Of a DNA stretch of 55,420 nt, positions 19,670 through 29,654 are shown piece after piece. Under the pieces are notes generated by a model. The model searched no databases. It had not been told where the DNA came from and worked only from the letters and a program-made list of their open reading frames with translations. Location: NCBI RefSeq assembly GCF_006569205.1, contig NZ_VIGD01000015.1, positions 1-55,420 of the forward strand, written 5' to 3'. Made by a program: the position numbers and the translations under genes. The DNA comes from Ureibacillus terrenus (GTDB lineage Bacteria; Bacillota; Bacilli; Bacillales_A; Planococcaceae). Position 1 is the stretch's first letter, and each line of letters opens with the position of its first letter.

Positions 19670-19726
19670 TAAGCCTCCTATCAACCATCTAATGGCTATT
19701 GCCATCTCAACTGCAAATCAATTGTA

Positions 19727-20182
19727 TCATAATGCTCCCGAACTGATTACTTCGGCAGATTCCACGAATTCCAAATCATTCAATTTTTTGATTAATTCAT
19801 GCAAATCCATGGCCATGCTCGTTACATCCAAGGAAAGGGTTACATTGGCCCGGCCCTGGATCGGTATCGTTTGGTGGATTGTCAATATATTGCAATGGGC
19901 TTCTGTAATGACTTCCAACACTTTGGCCAACGTTCCCTTTTGATCTTGCAACTGAATGATCATCGTTAAAATTCTTTCTTTTACGATGGAGTGAAAGGGG
20001 AAGACCGCGTCCCGGTATTTGTAAAATGCGCTTCTGGAAAGGTCTACCTGTTTCACCGCATCCCAAATCGAGTTGACTTTCCCTGATTCCAATAGCCGCT
20101 TTGCTTCCAATGTTTTTTGCATGGCATCGGTAAGCACATCTTCCCGCACTAGATAATATCGTTGTTCTGCGACATTTTTCAT
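19727..20182 (-). CDS. pheB: ACT domain protein PheB
   Basis: A small ACT-domain protein encoded with pheA, long named PheB (earlier thought to be a chorismate mutase); its true role is regulatory or unknown. I choose ATG 20182 because GGGGGG lies 6 bp upstream. An ATG 6 bp earlier is too close to it. The 151-aa protein starts MKNVAEQRYYLVREDVL. It has a helix-turn-helix-like region VNSIWDAVKQVDLSRSAFYKY (about 35-55) and a C-terminal ACT domain (about 75-148, LTMIIQLQDQKGTLAKVLEVI). It lies 13 bp behind obg. Confidence 0.92.
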   Translation of the reverse strand: MKNVAEQRYYLVREDVLTDAMQKTLEAKRLLESGKVNSIWDAVKQVDLSRSAFYKYRDAVFPFHSIVKERILTMIIQLQDQKGTLAKVLEVITEAHCNILTIHQTIPIQGRANVTLSLDVTSMAMDLHELIKKLNDLEFVESAEVISSGAL

Positions 20183-20195
20183 CTCCATCCCCCCA

Positions 20196-22002
<1,807 letters not shown>

Positions 22003-22098
22003 TTCCCCCACTCCCATAATGCTAAGCGATACCTTATTTAAGTATAACAATTTTTTTCTCTTATTTCTTCTATCTGATAAGGGTTTTTTATACATAAA

Positions 22099-22124
22099 AA
22101 AGGACTGCAATCTTGCAGTCCTTT
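22099..22124 (-). terminator. Terminator after rpmA
   Basis: A perfect 12-bp stem (AAAGGACTGCAA / TTGCAGTCCTTT) has a 2-nt spacer and is followed by TTTTATGTATAAAAAA on the minus strand. It separates the rplU-prp-rpmA transcript from spo0B-obg. Confidence 0.88.
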
Positions 22125-22138
22125 GGAATTCATTTGAA

Positions 22139-22438
22139 TTATGCTTCCTGTGCAACAGGGTATACACTTACTTTTTTCTTATTGCGTCCCATGCGTTCGA
22201 AGCGTACGATACCATCAACTTTTGCATAAAGTGTGTCGTCGCCGCCACGGCCTACGTTCAAACCTGGGTAGATTTTCGTACCGCGTTGACGGTAAAGGAT
22301 TGAACCGCCGGTAACAAACTGGCCATCCGCACGTTTCGCACCAAGGCGTTTCGCTTCGGAATCACGTCCGTTTTTTGTAGAACCTACCCCTTTTTTGGAA
22401 GCAAAAAATTGTAGATCTAATGTTAACAAGTATTTCAC
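22139..22438 (-). CDS. rpmA: 50S ribosomal protein L27 with cleavable N-terminal extension
   Basis: A large-subunit ribosomal protein near the peptidyl transferase centre. 99 aa including the Firmicutes-type extension. The N-terminus reads [19 protein letters not shown]; the LDLQFF-A motif is where the cysteine protease Prp removes the extension before the mature ASKKG start. The core [25 protein letters not shown] is highly conserved. It overlaps the prp gene by 4 bp, so protease and substrate are translationally coupled. Cleavage is inferred from the motif and from work on Staphylococcus. Confidence 0.98.
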   Translation of the reverse strand: MKYLLTLDLQFFASKKGVGSTKNGRDSEAKRLGAKRADGQFVTGGSILYRQRGTKIYPGLNVGRGGDDTLYAKVDGIVRFERMGRNKKKVSVYPVAQEA

Positions 22439-22791
22439 TGTGTTCCACCTCCTGCATGCTTGTACTTGATTTGAATATATTGACCGTAATTTTGTACCAT
22501 TGAATAGACTTGTGCTGTCATCACTTGCACAATCAGCTGCAATTTTTCATCCAATTCAGGATCTATATCCGTCGGCAAGTCCACCTTTAAGTAGCCTCCG
22601 CCTTCAGTGGCCTGCTCGATTTTCGGTTCAATATTCAACAGTGCATAGATTGCATTGACCGTCCCGATCGCGATGGTCGATGCACCTGCACAGACCAAAT
22701 CTTTCCCCGATTCATCGTATTCGGCATGGCCTGAAAATTCAAAAGCAGCTACACGACGGTTTTCGTCGTGATGAATCGTAACTGTGATCAT
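22435..22791 (-). CDS. prp: Ribosomal-processing cysteine protease Prp (YsxB)
   Basis: Cleaves the N-terminal extension of ribosomal protein L27, needed for ribosome assembly in Firmicutes. 118 aa, usual length. The catalytic histidine lies in [22 protein letters not shown] (about residues 19-40), and the cysteine of DLVCAGAS is the predicted nucleophile. It is placed between rplU (11 bp) and rpmA (4-bp overlap), the invariant arrangement in Firmicutes. Confidence 0.95.
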   Translation of the reverse strand: MITVTIHHDENRRVAAFEFSGHAEYDESGKDLVCAGASTIAIGTVNAIYALLNIEPKIEQATEGGGYLKVDLPTDIDPELDEKLQLIVQVMTAQVYSMVQNYGQYIQIKYKHAGGGTQ

Positions 22792-22802
22792 CCGGCCACC
22801 TC

Positions 22803-23111
22803 TTAAGCGTTGATGGATTCAATCACCAATTTTGTATAAGGTTGACGGTGACCTTGTTTACGGCGATAGTTTTTCTTAGGTTTGTATTTGAACACAGTGA
22901 TTTTTTTGCCTCGGCCTTCTTTAATCACTTTCGCAGTAACAGTGGCACCTTCCACAGTAGGTGTACCAACTTTCACTGTTTCGCCGCCAACGAAAAGAAC
23001 TTTGTCAAAAGTTACTGTTTCGTTAGGTTCTAACCCTAATTTTTCAACGTAAATTTCTTGTCCAGCTTCAACTTTATACTGTTTACCGCCAGTCTCGATG
23101 ATTGCGTACAT
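22803..23111 (-). CDS. rplU: 50S ribosomal protein L21
   Basis: A large-subunit protein that binds 23S rRNA. 102 aa, full length. It begins [25 protein letters not shown], the canonical start, and ends with the basic [22 protein letters not shown]. The gene follows a structured leader, and expression is probably feedback-controlled by L21 binding. The start ATG is preceded by GAGGAGG. Confidence 0.98.
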   Translation of the reverse strand: MYAIIETGGKQYKVEAGQEIYVEKLGLEPNETVTFDKVLFVGGETVKVGTPTVEGATVTAKVIKEGRGKKITVFKYKPKKNYRRKQGHRQPYTKLVIESINA

Positions 23112-23218
23112 TTCATTGCACCTCCTCTTTGTCTAAGACTCGCCTGCGGAAAGGTGATCAAACAATTGATGCTTTAAAAACCTTCCCAGAGCGGTTGTAG
23201 CACAGGTGCTACATAACA
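23112..23218 (-). ncRNA. Ribosomal protein L21 leader (cis-regulatory RNA)
   Basis: The roughly 105-nt untranslated leader of rplU-prp-rpmA contains a clear hairpin, TGTAGCACaGGTGCTACA (23196-23213), and a second set of conserved-looking bases around CCGCTCTGGGAAGG, ending at the GAGGAGG site. Location and the hairpin match the L21 leader class known upstream of rplU in Bacillales. The boundary at the 5' end is set from the predicted promoter. I could not run a covariance search. Confidence 0.7.
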
Positions 23219-23224
23219 AGTGAA

Positions 23225-23253
23225 ATGTTATCATACTAAAAAGTTTAAGTCAA
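23225..23253 (-). promoter_or_regulatory. Promoter of rplU-prp-rpmA
   Basis: On the minus strand TTGACT (23248-23253) is followed after 17 bp by TAACAT (23225-23230). The -35 box lies inside the last two sense codons of spoIVFB (Leu-Thr). Confidence 0.55.
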
Positions 23254-23859
23254 TCGATTCATTACATATTTTTCAAAGGCAACCCGATATTTGCGGTATC
23301 TCCATTCCTGGATGATATTGATCCATAAAAAGAGGCTCAGCAAAAATAAAAATAAAGTTTTTGGAAGCAAGATAAAGGTAATGATGACCGTTGAGGTAAT
23401 CAGAATAAAAGAAATGCTTATGAACATTTCATAAACTTTCGCTTTTTTCGAAAAAATCAGGATAAGCGAAAAGACAATTCTTCCGCCGTCAAGGGGCCAT
23501 ACAGGAATCAGATTGATCAGCAGCAAAATCATTTGAATCTTAATGAGCGGCTTGGCCAATAAAGGATCCAAAAAAGGGGCGACCAGCATGCAGCAAACGG
23601 TGGCTATGGGACCTCCTAAACTGATCAACAGCTGCTTTTGGGGAGATAAAGCGTATCCTCCCTCCAGCTCAATTTCCCCGCCATAAGGCATGATGACGCA
23701 ACGCTCCACTTTGACCCCAAGAAGCCAGGCAACAAGAATATGGCCAAATTCATGAATTAGCAATGAAGATAGAATCAAGGCATAATAAGAAACATTACCA
23801 TACAAAATTAGTCCAAATAAAAGAGGCAAAAATAATGGATGAATCGTCATACGCTTCAT
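23245..23859 (-). CDS. spoIVFB: SpoIVFB, intramembrane site-2 protease that processes pro-sigma-K
   Basis: A metalloprotease of the outer forespore membrane that cleaves pro-sigma-K to activate late mother-cell transcription. I choose the ATG at 23859, which overlaps the spoIVFA stop as ATGA, giving 204 aa. The zinc site HEFGH (residues about 35-39 of this start) and the second ligand motif NLIPVWPLDGGRI (about 128-140) are intact, and six hydrophobic segments are visible. The next gene, rplU, has its promoter within this gene's last codons. spoIVFA, its partner, is immediately upstream. Confidence 0.94.
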   Translation of the reverse strand: MKRMTIHPLFLPLLFGLILYGNVSYYALILSSLLIHEFGHILVAWLLGVKVERCVIMPYGGEIELEGGYALSPQKQLLISLGGPIATVCCMLVAPFLDPLLAKPLIKIQMILLLINLIPVWPLDGGRIVFSLILIFSKKAKVYEMFISISFILITSTVIITFILLPKTLFLFLLSLFLWINIIQEWRYRKYRVAFEKYVMNRLT

Positions 23860-24419
23860 GGCCGCATATGCTCTTTCATCCATGTTAATGTTTCTTCCAA
23901 ATTCAGAATATTCCCATCCTTCTCTACCTGAATATACAAATCTCCCGCCTCTTTCTTGCCGATTATACTTCCCCGTTCTATGGATGTATAAGGAAGCAAT
24001 GAAAAAGAATCCACGTTTCCATAAGTCACCGTCGTATTGTCTTCGTAATAAACCGAAATCGTTTTCCCTGTATCTTTGTTATAGCCGGTATACACGACGA
24101 GACCATGGTCGACGGCGATTAACGGGACCGCTTCTTCATAGGTCAGCAGGTAGCCCTTGTAATATGGTTTAACTTGTACAAAAGTTAATAATTCTTGGTT
24201 GATCGGATCTGAAGAAACGGCAATGGTATCCTTTGATTCTTTGTCAAAAATTTCTCTTAAAAGGTTGCGCATAAACGTTAAATCTTCAGAACTGTATACA
24301 ATTTTTTTCACATCAAACGAAATTTTTCCTGACGAAAAAAGATAGTTGCTTACAAGAACGCCCGCACAAAGGAAAAACGCAGCAATCCATTTCCATTTTT
24401 TGCCCATACCCTCATCCAT
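23856..24419 (-). CDS. spoIVFA: SpoIVFA, membrane regulator of SpoIVFB (short form)
   Basis: Holds SpoIVFB in the outer forespore membrane and inhibits it until a forespore signal arrives. One membrane helix lies near the N-terminus (WIAAFFLCAGVLVSNYLF). A C-terminal domain of the degenerate M23-peptidase (lysostaphin-like) fold follows, with VDHGLVVYTGYNKDTGKTISVYYEDNTTVTYG. At about 187 aa it is clearly shorter than B. subtilis SpoIVFA (264 aa), because the cytoplasmic N-terminal part is nearly absent. The M23 fold lacks the metal ligands expected of an active peptidase. The start could be the ATG at 24425 or at 24419; I use the second because AAGGA sits 9 bp upstream of it. The stop overlaps the spoIVFB start. 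Confidence 0.9.
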   Translation of the reverse strand: MDEGMGKKWKWIAAFFLCAGVLVSNYLFSSGKISFDVKKIVYSSEDLTFMRNLLREIFDKESKDTIAVSSDPINQELLTFVQVKPYYKGYLLTYEEAVPLIAVDHGLVVYTGYNKDTGKTISVYYEDNTTVTYGNVDSFSLLPYTSIERGSIIGKKEAGDLYIQVEKDGNILNLEETLTWMKEHMRP

Positions 24420-24433
24420 TCTCATTTTTCCTT

Positions 24434-24462
24434 AGTATATGAAGGATAAGAAAATACGATTC
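24434..24462 (-). promoter_or_regulatory. Sigma-E-like promoter of spoIVFAB
   Basis: On the minus strand GAATCGT (24456-24462) and CATATACT (24434-24441) are 14 bp apart, the spacing and -10 pattern of mother-cell sigma-E promoters. The -35 box matches only 5 of 7. Confidence 0.4.
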
Positions 24463-24505
24463 TATAAGTTTGAATTTTGAAAATGAGAATGGAAGAAAAA
24501 TAGAA

Positions 24506-24610
24506 AAAAAGACTGTTTAAAAGTTCCGTCCGCTTTGCTTGTTCCGTTTTCTCATCGATGTGGCAATGGTTGTCCGATCACAAAGCGTCGAATCTTTTTA
24601 CAGTCTTTTT
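24506..24610 (-). terminator. Long-loop terminator after minCD
   Basis: Perfect 11-bp arms AAAAAGACTGT and ACAGTCTTTTT enclose an 83-nt insert. A second perfect pair CGCTTTG / CAAAGCG (24531-24537 and 24581-24587) is nested inside. A T-run follows on the minus strand. It lies just 3' of minD. Confidence 0.6.
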
Positions 24611-24622
24611 CCTGCAAATCTA

Positions 24623-25420
24623 TCATCTTGAAAAAATAGACATTAATTTCTTGAATACCCCTTTATGTTCTTCTTCCAAAGTCATTAATGGCACCGATTC
24701 ACCCAAAATTCTACGGGCGATGTTTCGATAGCCTAAAGAAGCCTTGTTATTGGGATCCATGACAATCGGTTCCCCTTTATTGGATGAGGCAATGACATCT
24801 TCGTTATCAACAATGATTCCCAATAGATCAATGGAAAGATGTGTTGTAATTTCATTAATGTTCATTGCATCCCCCTGATTGATTAAATCTTTTCGGACCC
24901 GGTTGATAATCAGTTTAGGGGGATTAATTTCTTCTTTTTCAAGCAAACCTATCACCCTGTCCGCATCTCTTACTGCGGATATTTCAGGGGTTGTAACAAC
25001 GATTGCACTATCCGCACCGGCTATCGCATTCCGGTATCCTTGTTCAATGCCCGCAGGACAATCAATTAAAACGTATTCAAATTCCCTTTTTAACTCATTG
25101 ATCAATTCTTTCATTTGTTCAGGTGTCACGGCATTTTTATCTGTCGTCTGGGCAGCAGGCAACAAATACAACTTATCATCAACACGTTTGTCTTTCACCA
25201 AGGCTTGATGAATTTTGCAGCGCCCTTCCACCACATCCACCAAATCATAGATGATACGATTATCCAGACCAAGTACGAGATCCAAATTTCGGAGACCAAT
25301 GTCAGTATCCACCAGGCATACTTTTTTGCCTTGAAGTGCCAGTGCTGTACCTAGGTTAGCTGCTGTCGTAGTTTTTCCGACTCCGCCTTTACCTGAAGTT
25401 ATTACAATCGCTTCCCCCAC
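24623..25420 (-). CDS. minD: Septum-site-determining ATPase MinD
   Basis: A membrane-binding ATPase that positions the division inhibitor MinC. The start is a GTG (25418-25420) with AAAGGAGGT 7 bp upstream, giving 265 aa beginning VGEAIVITSGKGGVGKTT. The longer frame to 25483 runs into minC and was rejected. The deviant Walker A GKGGVGKTT, Walker B VDTDIGLRNLD, DCPAGIEQGYRNA and the C-terminal amphipathic membrane helix (about 250-265, KGVFKKLMSIFSR) are all present. It is adjacent to minC (1 bp between the genes). Its polar positioning partner in Bacillus is MinJ/DivIVA rather than MinE, and no minE is present. Confidence 0.97.
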   Translation of the reverse strand: MGEAIVITSGKGGVGKTTTAANLGTALALQGKKVCLVDTDIGLRNLDLVLGLDNRIIYDLVDVVEGRCKIHQALVKDKRVDDKLYLLPAAQTTDKNAVTPEQMKELINELKREFEYVLIDCPAGIEQGYRNAIAGADSAIVVTTPEISAVRDADRVIGLLEKEEINPPKLIINRVRKDLINQGDAMNINEITTHLSIDLLGIIVDNEDVIASSNKGEPIVMDPNNKASLGYRNIARRILGESVPLMTLEEEHKGVFKKLMSIFSR

Positions 25421-25421
25421 A

Positions 25422-26087
25422 TTAGCTACCTCCTTTAGTGTTGAGTAATGGCCGTATTTTTCGGGCTTCCTGCAACCGGTCATAAGAAATGTTTCCTTCT
25501 TTATTTATATATGCAAATAATTGCTCCGCATGTTCTTTTACGATTGGTTTTTCATTCGACATCACTTCAATTACATCAGCAATATAAACATGGGTCGGTT
25601 CAAACCAGGAAGCGGCGACAATCGCCTCCCGGTCCCCGCCAATGCCTGCATGTGCAATGCCTTTCAACTTCCCCATTACAAATATATTTCCGCCGGCTTC
25701 AATTTTTCCGTTTGGATTTACGTCACCGATCACGATAATATCTCCCGGGGCCTGTATAACTTGTCCTGAACGTACAATGCCTACATATGTATCACATAGA
25801 TTGCCTTGCATCTTTGCATTGTTTTCATCCACCGTAATGACATTGCTAAGCACTTTCGATACGACCATTTTACCGGGGTGCTCAATGATATTGATCAATT
25901 CTTGTTTCTGCTGCTCAAGAAGGTAGCGATAGCCTAAATCGAGAGAGACATTCACTCTGCCGTCAATTCCACCTTCTGATACTTTCCTCTCAAGTTCTTC
26001 CACTAAGTCTTGGTAGGCGCACTGGTCATCAAGCCGAAGCACTAAACCGTCCTTTGTCCCCTTCATATGGACAAGCTGATTTTTCAT
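25422..26087 (-). CDS. minC: Septum-site-determining protein MinC
   Basis: The inhibitor of FtsZ polymerisation in the Min system. 221 aa. The N-terminal FtsZ-binding domain (about 1-100) is followed by the C-terminal right-handed beta-helix (about 105-205), with repeated IVIGDVNPNGKIEAGGNIFVMGKLKGIAHAG-like turns; the RSGQ-IQAPGDI-V-GDVNPN-EI-A-G-I-V-G-L-G-AHAG pattern is the MinD-binding family signature. It lies between mreD and minD in the mreBCD-minCD operon typical of Bacillales. Confidence 0.96.
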   Translation of the reverse strand: MKNQLVHMKGTKDGLVLRLDDQCAYQDLVEELERKVSEGGIDGRVNVSLDLGYRYLLEQQKQELINIIEHPGKMVVSKVLSNVITVDENNAKMQGNLCDTYVGIVRSGQVIQAPGDIIVIGDVNPNGKIEAGGNIFVMGKLKGIAHAGIGGDREAIVAASWFEPTHVYIADVIEVMSNEKPIVKEHAEQLFAYINKEGNISYDRLQEARKIRPLLNTKGGS

Positions 26088-26114
26088 AAGAGTGACACCT
26101 CTCGCCAGATTAAA

Positions 26115-26648
26115 TTAAGAAAGTTCACGAAGCTTTTGCAATACCCGGGCGTCAATTAAATATTTAAATGCCCAACCAAGCATCATTAAATAAATCAAGT
26201 TTGCAAAGATTGAAGGAATTAATCGCTTAACGAAAAATTCAGTAAATGCCAAATTCGTAAAGTGAATAATATGATGGAAAAAAATATATAAAACCAATTC
26301 CATTAAGGCTACCAGCAATACGGATAAAATTGTTGTAAAAGTCAAGTGTTGGTGGATATATTTGATGGTCCAATTGGCAAGAAAACACATCAATGGGTAC
26401 AACACTGTATACAATCCAATAATATCAATGTAAAACACATCATACAAGAGTCCAAAAATCAAACCGTAGGTAGCCGCACGCTTAGGATTGTAATAAATGG
26501 AGAGAAAAATTAAATAAAGTATAAGAAAACGGGGCACAAAATAAAAGAGTTCCCCGTTCCATTCAATCGGTGAGAACAAAGCAAACTCGGGCTCCAATAA
26601 AAATAATATGATTGCTACAGCCGGAATCATGAAACGGATCCACATCAA
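26115..26648 (-). CDS. mreD: Rod-shape-determining membrane protein MreD
   Basis: An integral membrane component of the elongasome that guides lateral cell wall synthesis with MreB and MreC. 177 aa with about five hydrophobic helices and few charged residues. MreD is poorly conserved, but the length, the helices, VPRFLILYLIFLSIYYNPKRAATYGLIFGLLYDVFYIDIIGLY and the position directly behind mreC (4-bp overlap) support the call. Confidence 0.94.
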   Translation of the reverse strand: MMWIRFMIPAVAIILFLLEPEFALFSPIEWNGELFYFVPRFLILYLIFLSIYYNPKRAATYGLIFGLLYDVFYIDIIGLYTVLYPLMCFLANWTIKYIHQHLTFTTILSVLLVALMELVLYIFFHHIIHFTNLAFTEFFVKRLIPSIFANLIYLMMLGWAFKYLIDARVLQKLRELS

Positions 26649-27559
26649 TCTTCACCCTCGCCTGGTATGCCCGTATTATTTGTCAAGTCTGCATTTGTTC
26701 CTTCACCGTCTGCACCATCAATTACTGTTGCACTGCGTTTGGCAATCATCACTTTTTCAAGCATGGAAAAATCGGCTGAAGGCCGTATATAAGCCATTTT
26801 TGTCAAGCCGAAATCTTCCGTTGTCACTTCTGAAATTTCGCCGATCAGAATGCCTTTCGGGAAGATTCCCCCTAATCCGGAAGTGACTACTTTATCTCCT
26901 TTATTAATTTCCAAACTGGAATCGATGCGTTTCAAAATTAATTCATTACGCTTTTCGTCATATCCTTCAATCAAACCATAAGCGACATTTTTTTCACTTT
27001 GAACCATTGCTGACACCCGGAAATTTGGATTATTTGTATATAACAATTCCACTTCAGCCGTAAATGGCGTTACTAAACTCACTTTTCCAATCAATCCGCT
27101 TGTCGTCATAACGGCCATGTTTTTCTTAACCCCATGGGAAGACCCCTTATTGATAATGATTTTTTCTTCCCACTGATCGGGATTTCTTGCAATGACCGTG
27201 GCACGGATTGGCTCATAATCTCTTAAACTATCTTCATTGTCCAATAGTTTTCGCAACTCTTTATTTTCCGATTTTAAAGTATTCACTTCCGCCTGAAGAG
27301 CAGCGAAATCTTCCAATCTCATTTTCAATCGCTGGTTTTCTTCATAAGTATTTAACAGAGATTGGATATCCTGGAAAAGGTTTGTTATATAGTTAGCCGG
27401 CTTAGCAACAATGCTTTGTGCTAAGCCAACTGAATCTTTGATAAATTGTTCGGGGAGAGTCGCATTTTGACGATCGCGCAATGAAAAGCTGACCAATGCC
27501 ACAATCACAATCAAACCAATTAAAATCATGATAATTCTTTTATTGGACAAATGTGGCAT
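26645..27559 (-). CDS. mreC: Rod-shape-determining protein MreC
   Basis: A bitopic scaffold linking MreB filaments to penicillin-binding proteins outside the membrane. 304 aa. One membrane helix near residues 11-26, then a coiled coil (about 60-105, with TYEENQRLKMRLEDFAALQAEVNTLKSENKELRKLL) and the periplasm-facing beta domain, with motifs VTSGLGGIFPKGILIGEISEV and ARNPDQWEEKIIINKGS. The C-terminal tail (GADGEGTNADLTNNTGIPGEGED) is acidic and low in complexity. It lies between mreB (11 bp) and mreD (4-bp overlap). Confidence 0.96.
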   Translation of the reverse strand: MPHLSNKRIIMILIGLIVIVALVSFSLRDRQNATLPEQFIKDSVGLAQSIVAKPANYITNLFQDIQSLLNTYEENQRLKMRLEDFAALQAEVNTLKSENKELRKLLDNEDSLRDYEPIRATVIARNPDQWEEKIIINKGSSHGVKKNMAVMTTSGLIGKVSLVTPFTAEVELLYTNNPNFRVSAMVQSEKNVAYGLIEGYDEKRNELILKRIDSSLEINKGDKVVTSGLGGIFPKGILIGEISEVTTEDFGLTKMAYIRPSADFSMLEKVMIAKRSATVIDGADGEGTNADLTNNTGIPGEGED

Positions 27560-27570
27560 CGCTATCCCCC

Positions 27571-28590
27571 CTATTTTTTCAACTGCTGGGAACGAATTAA
27601 ATCAATATGTTCCAGCGCTTTTCCAGTACCAATCGCTACACAATCCAATGGATTTTCGGCAATAAACACCGGCATTTTCGTTTCATCGCTGATAACTTTA
27701 TCAAGATTTCTTAATAGCGCACCTCCGCCGGTAAGTACAATGCCTCTTTCCATCACATCGGCGGAAAGTTCCGGCGGAGTTTTTTCCAATGTTTTCTTCA
27801 CGCCGTCTATGATGGCGGCAATCGCTTCTTTCAGAGATTCCGAAATTTCGCTTGCTGAAATGACTATCGTTTTTGGCAAGCCCGTCACAAGGTCTCTTCC
27901 TCGGATCTCCATCGTTTCGTCCACATCATCGACGCGTGCAGTACCGATTTCCATTTTGATTTGTTCTGCCGTCCGTTCACCAATCGTCAAGTTATATGTT
28001 TTGCGGATATAACTGATGATTGCTTGGTCCATCGCATCGCCGGCAATCCGAACCGATTCGCTTGTGACGATGCCGCCCAAAGAGATGACGGCAACTTCCG
28101 TCGTTCCTCCCCCGATGTCCACAACCATCGAACCTGTCGGATCCCAAACCGGAAGATCTGCGCCAATGGCGGCAGCAAATGGTTCTTCGATTGTAAAAGC
28201 TTCTTTTGCACCGGCTTGGCGGGCCGCATCAATCACCGCCCGTTCTTCGACGGAAGTGATGCCATAAGGTACGCAAATCATGACATTCGGTTTTTTCCAT
28301 TTTAATCCGGAATTTTTTAATGCTTGTTTCAAATAATATTGAATCATTGCAGTCGTAATGTCAAAATCCGCAATCACCCCATCCTTCATCGGACGAATGG
28401 CAACTATGGATCCGGGTGTACGGCCGATCATCTTTTTCGCTTCATTGCCTACCGCAACAATTTCTCCCGTTTTTGTATTTTTCGCCACAACGGATGGCTC
28501 GCGTAAAACGATTCCTTTTCCTTTGACAAAAACTAATGTATTCGCTGTGCCAAGGTCAATACCTACGTCTTTATTCCCTAGTCCTAACAA
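27571..28590 (-). CDS. mreB: Rod-shape-determining actin homologue MreB
   Basis: Forms membrane-associated filaments that organise lateral wall synthesis. 339 aa. The actin-type nucleotide-binding motifs are visible: [16 protein letters not shown] phosphate 1 (as [15 protein letters not shown]), [17 protein letters not shown] (phosphate 2, about 160-175) and the adenosine motif [11 protein letters not shown] (about 290). It has the N-terminal MreB start [14 protein letters not shown]. It leads the mreBCD-minCD transcript and lies downstream of radC. Confidence 0.97.
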   Translation of the reverse strand: MLGLGNKDVGIDLGTANTLVFVKGKGIVLREPSVVAKNTKTGEIVAVGNEAKKMIGRTPGSIVAIRPMKDGVIADFDITTAMIQYYLKQALKNSGLKWKKPNVMICVPYGITSVEERAVIDAARQAGAKEAFTIEEPFAAAIGADLPVWDPTGSMVVDIGGGTTEVAVISLGGIVTSESVRIAGDAMDQAIISYIRKTYNLTIGERTAEQIKMEIGTARVDDVDETMEIRGRDLVTGLPKTIVISASEISESLKEAIAAIIDGVKKTLEKTPPELSADVMERGIVLTGGGALLRNLDKVISDETKMPVFIAENPLDCVAIGTGKALEHIDLIRSQQLKK

Positions 28591-28941
28591 ATTTTGTACT
28601 CCCTTTCTATTAACTCCTTTATTTCTCTAAGACTGTCCAAAATCATAAATTTTATTATAGCGGATAAAGCCGAAAAATTATAGTGGTGCAAACATTTTTT
28701 CCCACTTATTTATGCAGCCCCTACATTTTTCGCATTTATCATTGTATTGCGAAATTGTGAATGAGACAATGAAAAAACCCTTGTTAAATTTTACAATCTT
28801 TTTACAAAGCCCGCTTTAATTAAGACGAACATGACGAATTAAGGTTCGCTGAAACGCAAATGTCACGAAAAAAGTCGAAAACCCGGACAATCAGGGCCTT
28901 TCGACTTTTTTGAAACCAATATGTCATAGTTGACACTTTTT
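28591..28941. other. Intergenic region between mreB and radC (351 bp)
   Basis: No gene is seen. The region holds the radC terminator at 28868-28911. AT-rich sequence upstream of mreB includes two TATAAT matches, at least one of which probably belongs to the mreB promoter, but I could not find a good paired -35 box. Confidence 0.6.
28868..28911 (-). terminator. Terminator after maf-radC
   Basis: Perfect 12-bp arms AAAAAAGTCGAA / TTCGACTTTTTT enclose a 20-nt loop. A/T runs lie on both sides. It is 30 bp after the radC stop. Confidence 0.88.
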
Positions 28942-29640
28942 TTAAATATATCCCTGTTCTTTCAGACTGATATATTGATGATCGCCAATGATGATGTGAT
29001 CAATCAATTCAATGCCGATAATAAATCCGGCTTCCTGCAGCCTTTTTGTCACTTCGATGTCTTCCGGGCTCGGCGAGGCATTCCCGCTTGGATGATTATG
29101 GGCGCAAATGATGGACGCTGCCGAACGCTTTACCGCCTCTCTAAAAATTTCGCGGGGATGGACAATGGAGGAATTCAGGCTGCCGATAAAGATGGTTTGT
29201 TTATGAATCACTTGATTTTTCACATTCAAAAACAACGCCACAAAATGTTCTTGCTGCAAAGAAGACATTTCAGGCATCAGAAATGAGGCGGCATCTTTGG
29301 GGGATCTGATGGTAAAGCGTGAATCCACCTGCTTCTGGGAGAGCCTCCTGCCCAGTTCGATTGCCGCCAGCAGCTGAACCGCTTTGGCTTGTCCAATCCC
29401 TTTTATCGACATGATTTCTTCCAATGTGGCATGTTTTAATTCATGCAATTTTTCGAAGTAATTGATTACCCGGTTGGCTATTGACAACACCGATTCCTGC
29501 TTCGTTCCCGTTCTTAACAAAATCGCGATCAGTTCCTGATTCGATAAACTTTGCGGCCCCTGTTTAATAAGCCTTTCCCTCGGACGATCATCCACGTGCA
29601 AATCGCGAATCATCAAGTCAGGAAAAGCCCTGACGGACAT
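28942..29640 (-). CDS. radC: RadC family JAMM-fold protein
   Basis: A protein with an N-terminal helix-hairpin-helix region (about 45-85, SIKGIGQAKAVQLLAAIELGRRL) and a JAMM/MPN metal-binding domain with HNHPSGNASPSPEDIEVTKRL (about 173-192). The metal ligands H-x-H...D are intact. Despite the name its repair role is uncertain. ATG 29640 (MSVRAFPDLM) is used because AGGAGG lies upstream at a fair distance. The ATG 9 bp further out directly abuts that site. It lies 14 bp from maf, as in B. subtilis. Confidence 0.95.
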   Translation of the reverse strand: MSVRAFPDLMIRDLHVDDRPRERLIKQGPQSLSNQELIAILLRTGTKQESVLSIANRVINYFEKLHELKHATLEEIMSIKGIGQAKAVQLLAAIELGRRLSQKQVDSRFTIRSPKDAASFLMPEMSSLQQEHFVALFLNVKNQVIHKQTIFIGSLNSSIVHPREIFREAVKRSAASIICAHNHPSGNASPSPEDIEVTKRLQEAGFIIGIELIDHIIIGDHQYISLKEQGYI

Positions 29641-29654
29641 CCTCCACATACCTC

